Shown: positions 1 through 6,280 of the stretch, one piece after another
Numbering within the stretch: position 1 is the stretch's first letter
Layout of the letters: the number at the start of each line of letters is the position of its first letter
Source of the DNA: Bacteroidota bacterium
GTDB lineage: Bacteria; Bacteroidota; Bacteroidia; Bacteroidales; UBA4417
Length of the DNA: 6,280 nucleotides
Reading direction: 5' to 3'
Assembly (NCBI GenBank): GCA_020048595.1
Contig: JAIFMH010000196.1
Location: 1-6,280, forward strand
Position numbers and translations under genes: made by a program
Notes under the pieces: generated by a model
Told to the model about the DNA's origin: nothing
The model's database searches: none
Seen by the model: the letters and a program-made list of their open reading frames with translations, nothing else

Positions 1-568
1 CAGGAAGAATTCCCATCTGGGATTTTTTTATTGATCCGGCCTGGCGGCAGGTATAAAAACGTTCGGAATGTGAAACAAAATTATCTTCATCACCATAATA
101 TACTGAATCAGCCGATGCCATATTCAGTGTTACAAGCTCATTGATCACGGAAATTGAGTCAGGGAAACGAGTTAGAAACCTCCATGCAACTCCATCATTA
201 TATGCCCTCAATTTTATTCCATAATTTCCTTTAAACCATATTTCTGTTTCGTTGTAAACATCCGGGATAAGGCTGCGTTTTTCAGCCACAGCGGGGATTA
301 TCTCCTCGTTCACTTTACGTGATTTTACTTTTGGCTTTGACGGGTTTACAAATGCATCCGGATATTCGCTGATGCTCATTGATACCGGCGAAGGAGCCAT
401 AATCTGCTGATTGTTGTACTCAACTGACACCATCAGGCCTTTAGTATGAGTTATACGGATTACAGCTTTACCATCTGGCGATGCAACACTGATTTCTTGA
501 GCTGAAACATTGAATGCCAGTGATATTACTGCCAACAGGATGAGTAAACGTTGAGTCAGGTATTTCAT
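1..568 (-). CDS. GH97 family glycoside hydrolase, N-terminal part (3' end outside window)
   Basis: The first 189 codons of a secreted glycosidase of family GH97, which contains inverting alpha-glucosidases (SusB type) and retaining alpha-galactosidases. The frame runs open from ATG at 568 to the left edge, where it is cut. Residues 1-23 form a signal peptide (MKYLTQ, then a hydrophobic run, then NVSA before QE), giving a periplasmic or outer-surface location. The rest matches the GH97 N-terminal beta-sandwich domain: the opening SPDGKAVIRI (30-39), YNETEIWFKGNYGIKLRAYNDGVAWRF in two adjoining parts (105-131, with the hallmark RAYNDGVAWRF at 121-131), and the SHSERFY segment (167-173) that normally precedes the link to the (beta/alpha)8 catalytic barrel. 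The barrel, with its calcium site and the base or nucleophile residues that separate the two activities, lies off-window, so substrate cannot be decided. A full-length family member is about 650-730 residues. It starts 74 bp after the transglutaminase-like gene on the same strand, probably co-transcribed. Confidence 0.9.
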   Translation of the reverse strand, partial: MKYLTQRLLILLAVISLAFNVSAQEISVASPDGKAVIRITHTKGLMVSVEYNNQQIMAPSPVSMSISEYPDAFVNPSKPKVKSRKVNEEIIPAVAEKRSLIPDVYNETEIWFKGNYGIKLRAYNDGVAWRFLTRFPDSISVINELVTLNMASADSVYYGDEDNFVSHSERFYTCRQAGSIKKSQMGILP

Positions 569-642
569 TGAGTTGTATTTGGATTAGTATGAAATTGAAA
601 AAAGTTGAGATTTCAGAATTGTTATTTGTCAAAAACTATTGT
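569..642 (-). other. 74-bp gap between transglutaminase-like and GH97 genes
   Basis: AT-rich spacer with no stable hairpin, no clear Bacteroidota promoter pair and no Shine-Dalgarno sequence ahead of the GH97 ATG at 568. A TTTTTGACA-like stretch lies near 624-632 on the minus strand but has no partner -7 element at the expected distance. Consistent with co-transcription of the two genes. Confidence 0.45.
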
Positions 643-3333
643 TCATTTTAAAGGAGCTATTGCCTTTGCAATTTGTTCGCCAATGCCGATTTTGTAGCCT
701 TCGGAATAATAAACGAGGTTTCCGTTTTTGTCAGTGATCACAATAACAGGAAGGTTTTCGCTGCTCTTTTTATTTCGTAAACGACCGGTTTCTGATAACA
801 ATTTAGCTCCTTTATCATAAGCAAATTTGCTTTGCGAAGGAAGCCCGGGGAATTTTGCTGGCTTGAAAGAAGCGCTTACTTTATCGTTGGCAAAAAGAAA
901 AATTATGCTTCCGCCCCATTTTTCGATTATATCTTTAACTGCAGGAATATCAGCAAGCACATGTTTCGATGGTTCTTTATCCGGATCAATCCATACAAGG
1001 ATGGCTCCTTTGGGAGTGGATAAAGTGTTGAGCGATAGAATTTCATTGGTAGCGTATGCTGAGAATTTATATGCTTCAGGATTAATTTTAGCCCATGGTT
1101 CAGCAGGAGCGAAATCTTGTCTGATCTCTACTTTTACATTTGTTGTAATTTTAGCAGGAACCTCAAAAAAGGTGACTGACGAAAGAACGCTTCCGTCGGA
1201 TTGCCGGTTTCCGGTTACCAGCAAATATTTGCCGGCTTCAACTTCAATATTATTTTCAAATTCGCTGATTTTCATTCCATAGTCGAATTCAATCGTCCGA
1301 TATACACCGCTATTGTAGCGGGCAACAGTAAAGTTAACGGCGTATTTGGGATCAATACTCATGTCAGGATTATCGAAATGAATAAAGCCTTTCTCTGTAA
1401 TATTTTCCGTAACTGGTTCAAAGGCAACATTTTTCCATTCGTCGCCATCCATATATTGCGGCATGCTTGTGGCCGGGTTTATTCGGGCAGCATGTCCAAG
1501 GCTGCGGCAAACTGCAACGAAAAAAATATCCCTCGACCGGTTGTCGGCAAGTTTTAGTTCATAAACTCCCCGTGGCGAAAGTGGAGCACGCGAATGTAGG
1601 TTTGCTGTATTATCAATTTTAATATTTGTTTTAATCCAATCAACAAGTACAAGTACATCCGACTTAAACTGCATCAGGAAATCATAGGGATACTGCTGTT
1701 GCAGAAATTTTCGCCAGGGCAGCATCATCTCATTAGCAATCCGTCCACTCATAACATAACGGGCAAAAAACTCTTTATTCCGGCTCGAAGCCGGATTGTT
1801 ATAGTTGAAAGAATTTACAAGATGATCTTTCAGGATTTCAGCTTTGGTATCGCGGATATCTTTTTCCGAAATTACTTCGAGCATAAGAACCGCCCATTCT
1901 TTTTGGAAAGTTGCAGTCCCGGAAATGAAATCTGCAATCTCCTTCCAGTTACCATAACTCTTGTCGAAAATGGGTAAAAGTTTTTCCGCACTTAATCCTT
2001 GTTCCGCTGCGAATGCGACAACCCAAGCTGAATCCTTAAACGTTGACATATAAAGTGTTCGTATGGAATCTTCCTTGTGAAGCCTTAATGTATTGTAATC
2101 GCGGTCCTTCTGAGTTACTTTTGTGGCTAATGGATTTTTTTCGACAGGTGGAATAATATCAAACTTTTCAGATATACCTTTCTGATGCTGATCAGTTATA
2201 ACCACAGTAACCGAATCCATCTTATCAACCGAAATTTTACTGTATCCCCATTTTTCACCCTGATATGCCCAAATGAGTAAATCGCCAAGGCCGGTAACAA
2301 TTGAACTCATCCCATTCTGGTTTGTAATTCCTTTAGCGATAGGATAAAATTCAGCATAATTATAAAGCTGGTATTCCACATTAGCGCTGGAAACAGGTTT
2401 GTTGTCAGAAGTGGTGACTTTAACTGTAATGCTTTTTGCTGCAGCATAATTTTGTATCAGGTTAAGTTCAGCAAAACGTTCCTGGTTATCAATAACCGGC
2501 TCGCTTCCGTGATATGCACCGTAAGCTCTTGTGTGTACCAGCATGGCTCGGCGTGCAGGCTCTGCAAACCAGCCCATATTTAAATCGGGTTCAGGTTCGC
2601 ATGCACCCATAAAATACCATTTGCCATCAATCCATGCTTCCACCCAGGCATGGTTATCATCACTGTGCGCCCAGCGTGGGGTATAAACCTGCCGGGCAGG
2701 AATTCCGATAGTGCGCAAGGCTGTTACCGTAAATGTAGATTCTTCGCCACAGCGGCCAAAGGATGTTTTTAATGATGCAAGCGGCGAACTGGTTCTTTCA
2801 TCACTTCCTCTGTATGTTACTTTTTCATGGCACCAATGGTTTACTTCCAGCGCAGCATCACGCATATTCATACCCGCAATCCGGTTTTTGATTTCGTCGT
2901 ACATCACAATCCTGAAAAGATCAAGATTCTCATTGTTAACGCGTGATGGAAGGACGAAATGCAGGAAAATATCTTCAGGGATAGCTTTTCCCCAGGCCAT
3001 TTCGCTCCGGGCCTTCAAAGCTGATTTTACATGTTGCAGAAAAAAATCTCCATCGTAATCGGCAAGGTCACTGAGCGGCATGTAGGCATATAAATATTCC
3101 AACGCCTGTTTTTCATCCGAAGTGAGAGTGCTCTTAAAAACATTGAACAATTGATCTCCACGGCCTGCTGCCAATTGTTGCTGCTTTTGGAGCATGAACT
3201 GAATTTCGGTAATGGTTTTTGTGTCATTTATCAATTGTGCATTTGATTGCAAACCGGAAATGACAAGCAATATAATCAGCGATATGGTTTTTATGCCTTT
3301 CAGCCAGGAATCAAATGTGTTGTTTATTTTCAT
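643..3333 (-). CDS. Secreted transglutaminase-like protein with duplicated core and thioredoxin-like C-terminus
   Basis: An 896-residue exported protein of unknown substrate. I chose the start at 3333 because the N-terminus is then a signal peptide (hydrophobic stretch about 13-28, likely cleavage after SNA at 32). The longer frame from 3453 would add 40 residues ahead of the signal and overlap the GH92 gene by 44 bp. Domains: helical region (about 35-150); transglutaminase-like core with Cys195 in GRCGEES and His228 in NHAWVEAW (to about 260); beta-sandwich (about 295-382); a second, degenerate copy of the helical-plus-core unit (about 481-640); beta-rich domain (about 649-740); thioredoxin-like domain without CxxC (about 765-896). 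The third triad position is Gly243 instead of Asp, within MGACEPEPD. Proteins with such a core can be proteases, amidases or peptide:N-glycanases. Cross-linking activity is less likely in a secreted bacterial protein of this kind. Position between GH92 and GH97 genes suggests a role in glycoprotein or glycan processing, which is inference. No Shine-Dalgarno site is visible; the stretch before the start is A-rich. Confidence 0.9.
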   Translation of the reverse strand: MKINNTFDSWLKGIKTISLIILLVISGLQSNAQLINDTKTITEIQFMLQKQQQLAAGRGDQLFNVFKSTLTSDEKQALEYLYAYMPLSDLADYDGDFFLQHVKSALKARSEMAWGKAIPEDIFLHFVLPSRVNNENLDLFRIVMYDEIKNRIAGMNMRDAALEVNHWCHEKVTYRGSDERTSSPLASLKTSFGRCGEESTFTVTALRTIGIPARQVYTPRWAHSDDNHAWVEAWIDGKWYFMGACEPEPDLNMGWFAEPARRAMLVHTRAYGAYHGSEPVIDNQERFAELNLIQNYAAAKSITVKVTTSDNKPVSSANVEYQLYNYAEFYPIAKGITNQNGMSSIVTGLGDLLIWAYQGEKWGYSKISVDKMDSVTVVITDQHQKGISEKFDIIPPVEKNPLATKVTQKDRDYNTLRLHKEDSIRTLYMSTFKDSAWVVAFAAEQGLSAEKLLPIFDKSYGNWKEIADFISGTATFQKEWAVLMLEVISEKDIRDTKAEILKDHLVNSFNYNNPASSRNKEFFARYVMSGRIANEMMLPWRKFLQQQYPYDFLMQFKSDVLVLVDWIKTNIKIDNTANLHSRAPLSPRGVYELKLADNRSRDIFFVAVCRSLGHAARINPATSMPQYMDGDEWKNVAFEPVTENITEKGFIHFDNPDMSIDPKYAVNFTVARYNSGVYRTIEFDYGMKISEFENNIEVEAGKYLLVTGNRQSDGSVLSSVTFFEVPAKITTNVKVEIRQDFAPAEPWAKINPEAYKFSAYATNEILSLNTLSTPKGAILVWIDPDKEPSKHVLADIPAVKDIIEKWGGSIIFLFANDKVSASFKPAKFPGLPSQSKFAYDKGAKLLSETGRLRNKKSSENLPVIVITDKNGNLVYYSEGYKIGIGEQIAKAIAPLK
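1414..1893 (-). repeat. Internal protein repeat, copy B (degenerate transglutaminase-like unit)
   Basis: Residues about 481-640 of the same protein. Matching landmarks are VMSGRIANE (527-535), APLSP (from 583), CRSLGHAAR (609-617) and DGDEW (629-633). Offsets from copy A are 400, 400 and 403 residues for the first three. At the position of the catalytic Cys this copy has Asn598 (in ADNRSRD), and no His occurs where copy A has NHAW. It is therefore expected to be catalytically dead and to serve a structural or binding role. Confidence 0.6.
2608..3102 (-). repeat. Internal protein repeat, copy A (catalytic transglutaminase-like unit)
   Basis: Residues about 78-242 of the transglutaminase-like protein. 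Landmarks are VLPSRVNNE (127-135), SPLASL (from 183), GRCGEES with Cys195, LRTIGIPAR (206-214) and NHAW with His228, then DGKW (236-239). The same order of landmarks recurs about 400 residues later in copy B. This copy keeps both the Cys and the His of the family active site, so it is the presumed working domain. The repeat is visible at protein level only; the DNA of the two copies has diverged. Confidence 0.65.
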
Positions 3334-3409
3334 AAGTGTTTCTTTGTCGTAATAAAATCGTTCTGATATTTTTTTTAATATTTCAAAGCTTTTGATGCTT
3401 TCATCCCGG
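3334..3409 (-). other. 76-bp gap between GH92 and transglutaminase-like genes
   Basis: AT-rich spacer. It holds a weak 5-bp stem (AAAGC/GCTTT at 3385-3389 and 3397-3401), followed in the direction of transcription by an A-rich rather than U-rich transcript, so it is not an intrinsic terminator. I found no match to the Bacteroidota promoter form (TTTG about 19-21 bases before TAnnTTTG). Read-through from GH92 into the next gene is the simplest reading. Confidence 0.5.
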
Positions 3410-6280
3410 TTATTTAATAATGATCTCATCAGCAAAAATCCAGGACGAAGCACCCTGACCTTTATGTCCGGGAGGGCAATTGCCTATATTGGTAGCAACA
3501 ACTTTCACATACCTGGCTTTCACAACAGGGACATTCATTTCAAACGTTTTAACAACAACTCCCTCTTGTGTTTGTGGAACATCATTCCTGATACTTCCGG
3601 CCGATTGATAATCCGATCCGTTTTCTGAAACAAAAAACTCAATCTGCGAAGGCATGAAAAGCCAGGAATTAATGTCCTGCAGGAATCCTGCTCCAAACGT
3701 GGTCAGCATTTTTGCTTCACGCAAATCGATAACTGCTTCCAGGTTAACCTTTTCGAAACCCAGCCATCCGCTGACTCGGAAATCAGGCGAACACCGTATG
3801 CCGTCTATTAGGTTTGTAGCACCGCCACTCGAATACTGATTTGCCGGAGGGAAGGTAAGCTTTATGTCTTTATCATCATTCATTTTAACAAATTCAGATG
3901 TTACAACCCGGCTCACGCTACCTTCTGACTGTGCATAAAACTTTAAGGTTGAAGTCTGATCAATTATAAAAGGTCCCTTGTATGCTTGTGTTGATGTTTT
4001 TCCGTCGATTCCGGTGATGCTGTAAAAAACTGAAGCGCCTGCCGGAGCGGTAAGAGTGATCAGTTTATTGTTTTTGAATGATTTTGTGGCATCCTGTATG
4101 GATGGTGCCGGTACTATTAAATTATCAGTAATTGCAGTTACCGGTTCATTGCCAATACCAACTCCCCATTTTTTATTTGGTTTGCCCGACATGGTAAAAC
4201 TGAGTTCGCCGCCGTTCATAATATCTGAATGCTTCAGGAAAGACGCCTCATGTTTTTTGCCATTTAACATGGCCGACTGTATATAAAAGTTGTTTGTCGA
4301 AATACCATTGGCTTTAATTATGAATTTCTTTCCGTTTTCGAGGTTTATAGTCATTTTGCTGAACCAGGGAGTCCCGATTACATATTCATCAGTTCCGGGT
4401 GTAACCGGGTAAAATCCCATCGCGCTCATTACCGCCCAGGCCGACATCTGGCCGCAGTCTTCATTTCCGGTAAGGCCGTCAGGATTGTTATGATACAAGG
4501 TATTCAAAATCTGGTGGACCAGCTTTTGGGTTTTCCAGGGTTGGCCAGCAAATGGATAGAGGTATGCAATATGGTGGCTGGGTTCGTTGCCATGTGCATA
4601 TTGTCCTATCAAGCCAGAAATATCGCTCTGGTCGCGGCCTGAAGTTTTGGAAGAAACACTAAAAAGCTGGTCGAGTTTTTTAGCCATGTTGGTTTTTCCT
4701 CCCTGCAGCTGGATAAAACCTGACAGGTCCTGAACAGTTGTAAAACTATATTGCCATGAATTGGCTTCGGTATAATTAAAATTTACTTCAAACGGATCGA
4801 AAGGATTAAACCATCCTCCATTACTTCGGGCCCGCATAAATCCGGTGGATGTATCAAAAATATTTTTATAATTCTGTCCCCGTTTTACAAAATATTTATA
4901 CTCATCGTCCTTGCCAATAGACTTTGCAAATTGTGCAATACACCAGTCATCATAAGCATATTCCAGTGTTTTCGACACGCTTTCCGATTCATCTTCAGTG
5001 GAAACAAACCCATTTTGATCCAATGCTTTTAACCCTATATTACCTTCCCGCGTAGCGCTTTTACGCATGGCTTCGAATGCTTTTTCGGTGTCAAAACCTT
5101 TAATCCCTTTCACATATGCATCAACTATTACCGGAACCGAATGATAACCTATCATACAGAAGGTTTCGTTGCCGGCAAGTTCCCATACCGGCAGCAATCC
5201 GCCTTTGTCGTATTGGTTGAGAAAAGTATTAATATAATCGAGTGTCCGTTTCTGATCAATAATGGTCATCAGCGGGTGACACGCCCTGTATGTATCCCAA
5301 AGTGAAAAAACGGTATAATTGGTAAATGATATGTCTTTATGTACTTTCAGGTCGCGGCCGCGGTAGCTGCCATCCACATCCATATAGGTATTCGGATTCA
5401 CCATAGTATGATACAGCGCAGTGTAAAAAACAGTTTTCTGCTGATCCGTTCCGCCTTCCACTTCTATTTTGGAAAGCTCTTTATTCCAGCTTGCTTTGGC
5501 ATTGTTGCGGACCTGATCGAAATCCCAACCCGGAATTTCCGTTTTCATGTTAAGGCGGGCGCCATTCTCATTTACTGCTGAAATTCCAACTTTAATATAG
5601 ATTTTTTCTCCGGCTGTGGTATTGAAATGGAAAATTGCCTTGATATTCTTTTGGTTATCTGCCGATTTTATCCCCGGCTTAACCTGGTTGTCAACCGCTA
5701 TTTCGAAGGAATTAAATGGCTTCGAAAATTCCGCAACAAAATATACATATTGATTTTCAGCCCATGACCGCGAGCGACGTAATCCTTCAATCTGAGTATT
5801 GCTTATCACCTTTATGGATGATTCAAGAACTTCATCACGATGAAAAAGATCAACCAAAATATTTGATTCAGTTCCAGCAGGGAAAGTATAACTATGCATT
5901 CCTACCCGTTTTGTGGCAGAATGTTCGGCTGTAATCTTATAATCATCCAATACCACTTTGTAATAGCCGGGAGCCGAACTTTCACTGCTATGTTTGAATT
6001 TTGAACCGTAACCTGGTTTACCATCTGAACCGTTGTTCCAGCGTGTTTCACCTGTAGTTGCCGTAAACAGGATATCGCACAGGTCGGGAATTCCGGTTCC
6101 GTTCAGGTGTGTATGCGAAAATCCATAAATATAACTATCGTCGTAATGATAACCACCACAGCCGTCCCATCCTTCGAGCCTGGTATCAGGACTTAACTGA
6201 ACCATTCCAAAAGGCATTGTCGCTCCAGGATAAGTATGCCCGTGACCTCCGGTACCGATGAATGTATTTACATAATCAGC
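3410..6280 (-). CDS. GH92 alpha-mannosidase with C-terminal Fn3-like and F5/8C modules (5' end outside window)
   Basis: This is probably a secreted, calcium-dependent exo-alpha-mannosidase of family GH92, removing terminal alpha-mannose from N-glycans or mannans. The frame stays open to the right edge: 21 codons precede the Met at 6217 and encode typical GH92 N-terminal sequence (VNTFIGTGGHGHTYPGAT), so that Met is internal. The true start and signal peptide are off-window. Counting from the Met at 6217, family hallmarks are GFSHTHLNGTG (32-42), SLWDTYRACHPL (305-316), YTEANSWQY (482-490), GNEPSHH (543-549) and GNEDCGQMSAW (584-594). Glu484 is the likely catalytic acid. Asp587, in the acidic GNED motif, is a candidate for the catalytic base machinery. 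Beyond the usual family core of about 750 residues lie a CHB_HEX_C/Fn3-like module (about 705-776) and a discoidin-type module (about 785-935). The stop codon is TAA. The transglutaminase-like gene follows after 76 bp on the same strand. Linkage specificity cannot be read from the sequence alone. Confidence 0.95.
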   Translation of the reverse strand, partial: ADYVNTFIGTGGHGHTYPGATMPFGMVQLSPDTRLEGWDGCGGYHYDDSYIYGFSHTHLNGTGIPDLCDILFTATTGETRWNNGSDGKPGYGSKFKHSSESSAPGYYKVVLDDYKITAEHSATKRVGMHSYTFPAGTESNILVDLFHRDEVLESSIKVISNTQIEGLRRSRSWAENQYVYFVAEFSKPFNSFEIAVDNQVKPGIKSADNQKNIKAIFHFNTTAGEKIYIKVGISAVNENGARLNMKTEIPGWDFDQVRNNAKASWNKELSKIEVEGGTDQQKTVFYTALYHTMVNPNTYMDVDGSYRGRDLKVHKDISFTNYTVFSLWDTYRACHPLMTIIDQKRTLDYINTFLNQYDKGGLLPVWELAGNETFCMIGYHSVPVIVDAYVKGIKGFDTEKAFEAMRKSATREGNIGLKALDQNGFVSTEDESESVSKTLEYAYDDWCIAQFAKSIGKDDEYKYFVKRGQNYKNIFDTSTGFMRARSNGGWFNPFDPFEVNFNYTEANSWQYSFTTVQDLSGFIQLQGGKTNMAKKLDQLFSVSSKTSGRDQSDISGLIGQYAHGNEPSHHIAYLYPFAGQPWKTQKLVHQILNTLYHNNPDGLTGNEDCGQMSAWAVMSAMGFYPVTPGTDEYVIGTPWFSKMTINLENGKKFIIKANGISTNNFYIQSAMLNGKKHEASFLKHSDIMNGGELSFTMSGKPNKKWGVGIGNEPVTAITDNLIVPAPSIQDATKSFKNNKLITLTAPAGASVFYSITGIDGKTSTQAYKGPFIIDQTSTLKFYAQSEGSVSRVVTSEFVKMNDDKDIKLTFPPANQYSSGGATNLIDGIRCSPDFRVSGWLGFEKVNLEAVIDLREAKMLTTFGAGFLQDINSWLFMPSQIEFFVSENGSDYQSAGSIRNDVPQTQEGVVVKTFEMNVPVVKARYVKVVATNIGNCPPGHKGQGASSWIFADEIIIK

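Noticed and set aside
569..642. Possible independent promoter ahead of GH97
   Set aside because: A TTTTTG-like element is present but no TAnnTTTG element follows at the required spacing.
827..1282. Plus-strand open frame of 151 codons (and shorter plus-strand frames at 1201-1557, 1699-1977, 2711-3058, 4056-4286, 5339-5581, 5716-5934)
   Set aside because: All lie antisense inside well-supported minus-strand genes, show no domain-like sequence and have no start context. They are shadows.
3027..3227. Minus-strand 66-codon frame
   Set aside because: It is in another frame inside the transglutaminase-like gene, whose own frame shows clear family sequence there.
3385..3401. Hairpin AAAGC/GCTTT in the gap after GH92 as a terminator
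   Set aside because: The stem is only 5 bp of mostly A-T pairs, and on the minus-strand transcript it is followed by an A-rich stretch, not a U tract.
3334..3453. Longer start for the transglutaminase-like gene at 3453 (40 extra residues)
   Set aside because: It would overlap the GH92 coding end by 44 bp and place a charged segment before an obvious signal peptide. The Met at 3333 gives a normal exported N-terminus.
6215..6217. Met at 6217 as the start of the GH92 gene
   Set aside because: The 21 codons upstream are open and encode conserved GH92 sequence (FIGTGGHGHTYPGA), so this Met is internal to PGATMPFGM and the gene continues past the right edge.

Overview
The window reads as a piece of a Bacteroidota (Bacteroidetes) genome. 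It is moderately AT-rich. The genes carry secretion signals ending in a small residue followed by Gln, lack clear Shine-Dalgarno sites, and encode glycoside hydrolase families (GH92, GH97) that this phylum uses in polysaccharide- and glycan-utilisation loci. I cannot name a genus.

Layout: all three genes lie on the minus strand, so transcription runs from high to low coordinates. (1) 6280-3410 is a GH92 alpha-mannosidase. Its extreme N-terminus, including the signal peptide, lies beyond the right edge. The catalytic region is followed by a chitobiase-C/Fn3-like module and a discoidin-type (F5/8C) module. (2) 3333-643 is a large secreted protein with a transglutaminase-like cysteine hydrolase core, a second decayed copy of that core, beta-sandwich linkers and a C-terminal thioredoxin-like fold without a CxxC. 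(3) 568-1 is the signal peptide and N-terminal domain of a GH97 glycosidase (alpha-glucosidase/alpha-galactosidase family), cut by the left edge. The gaps between genes are 76 and 74 bp. They are AT-rich and show no convincing terminator or promoter, which fits one transcript. No RNA gene, mobile element, CRISPR array or plus-strand gene was seen.

Working together (inference): GH92 would trim alpha-mannosyl residues, GH97 would remove alpha-glucosyl or alpha-galactosyl residues, and the transglutaminase-like protein would act on a peptide or amide bond in the same extracytoplasmic space. This suggests glycoprotein or N-glycan breakdown. The most interesting object is the middle gene. Its catalytic core has a Gly where the third triad residue (Asp) should be, followed by a Cys-Glu reminiscent of eukaryotic peptide:N-glycanase. 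It also contains an internal duplication at an offset of about 400 residues in which the second copy has lost both catalytic Cys and His.
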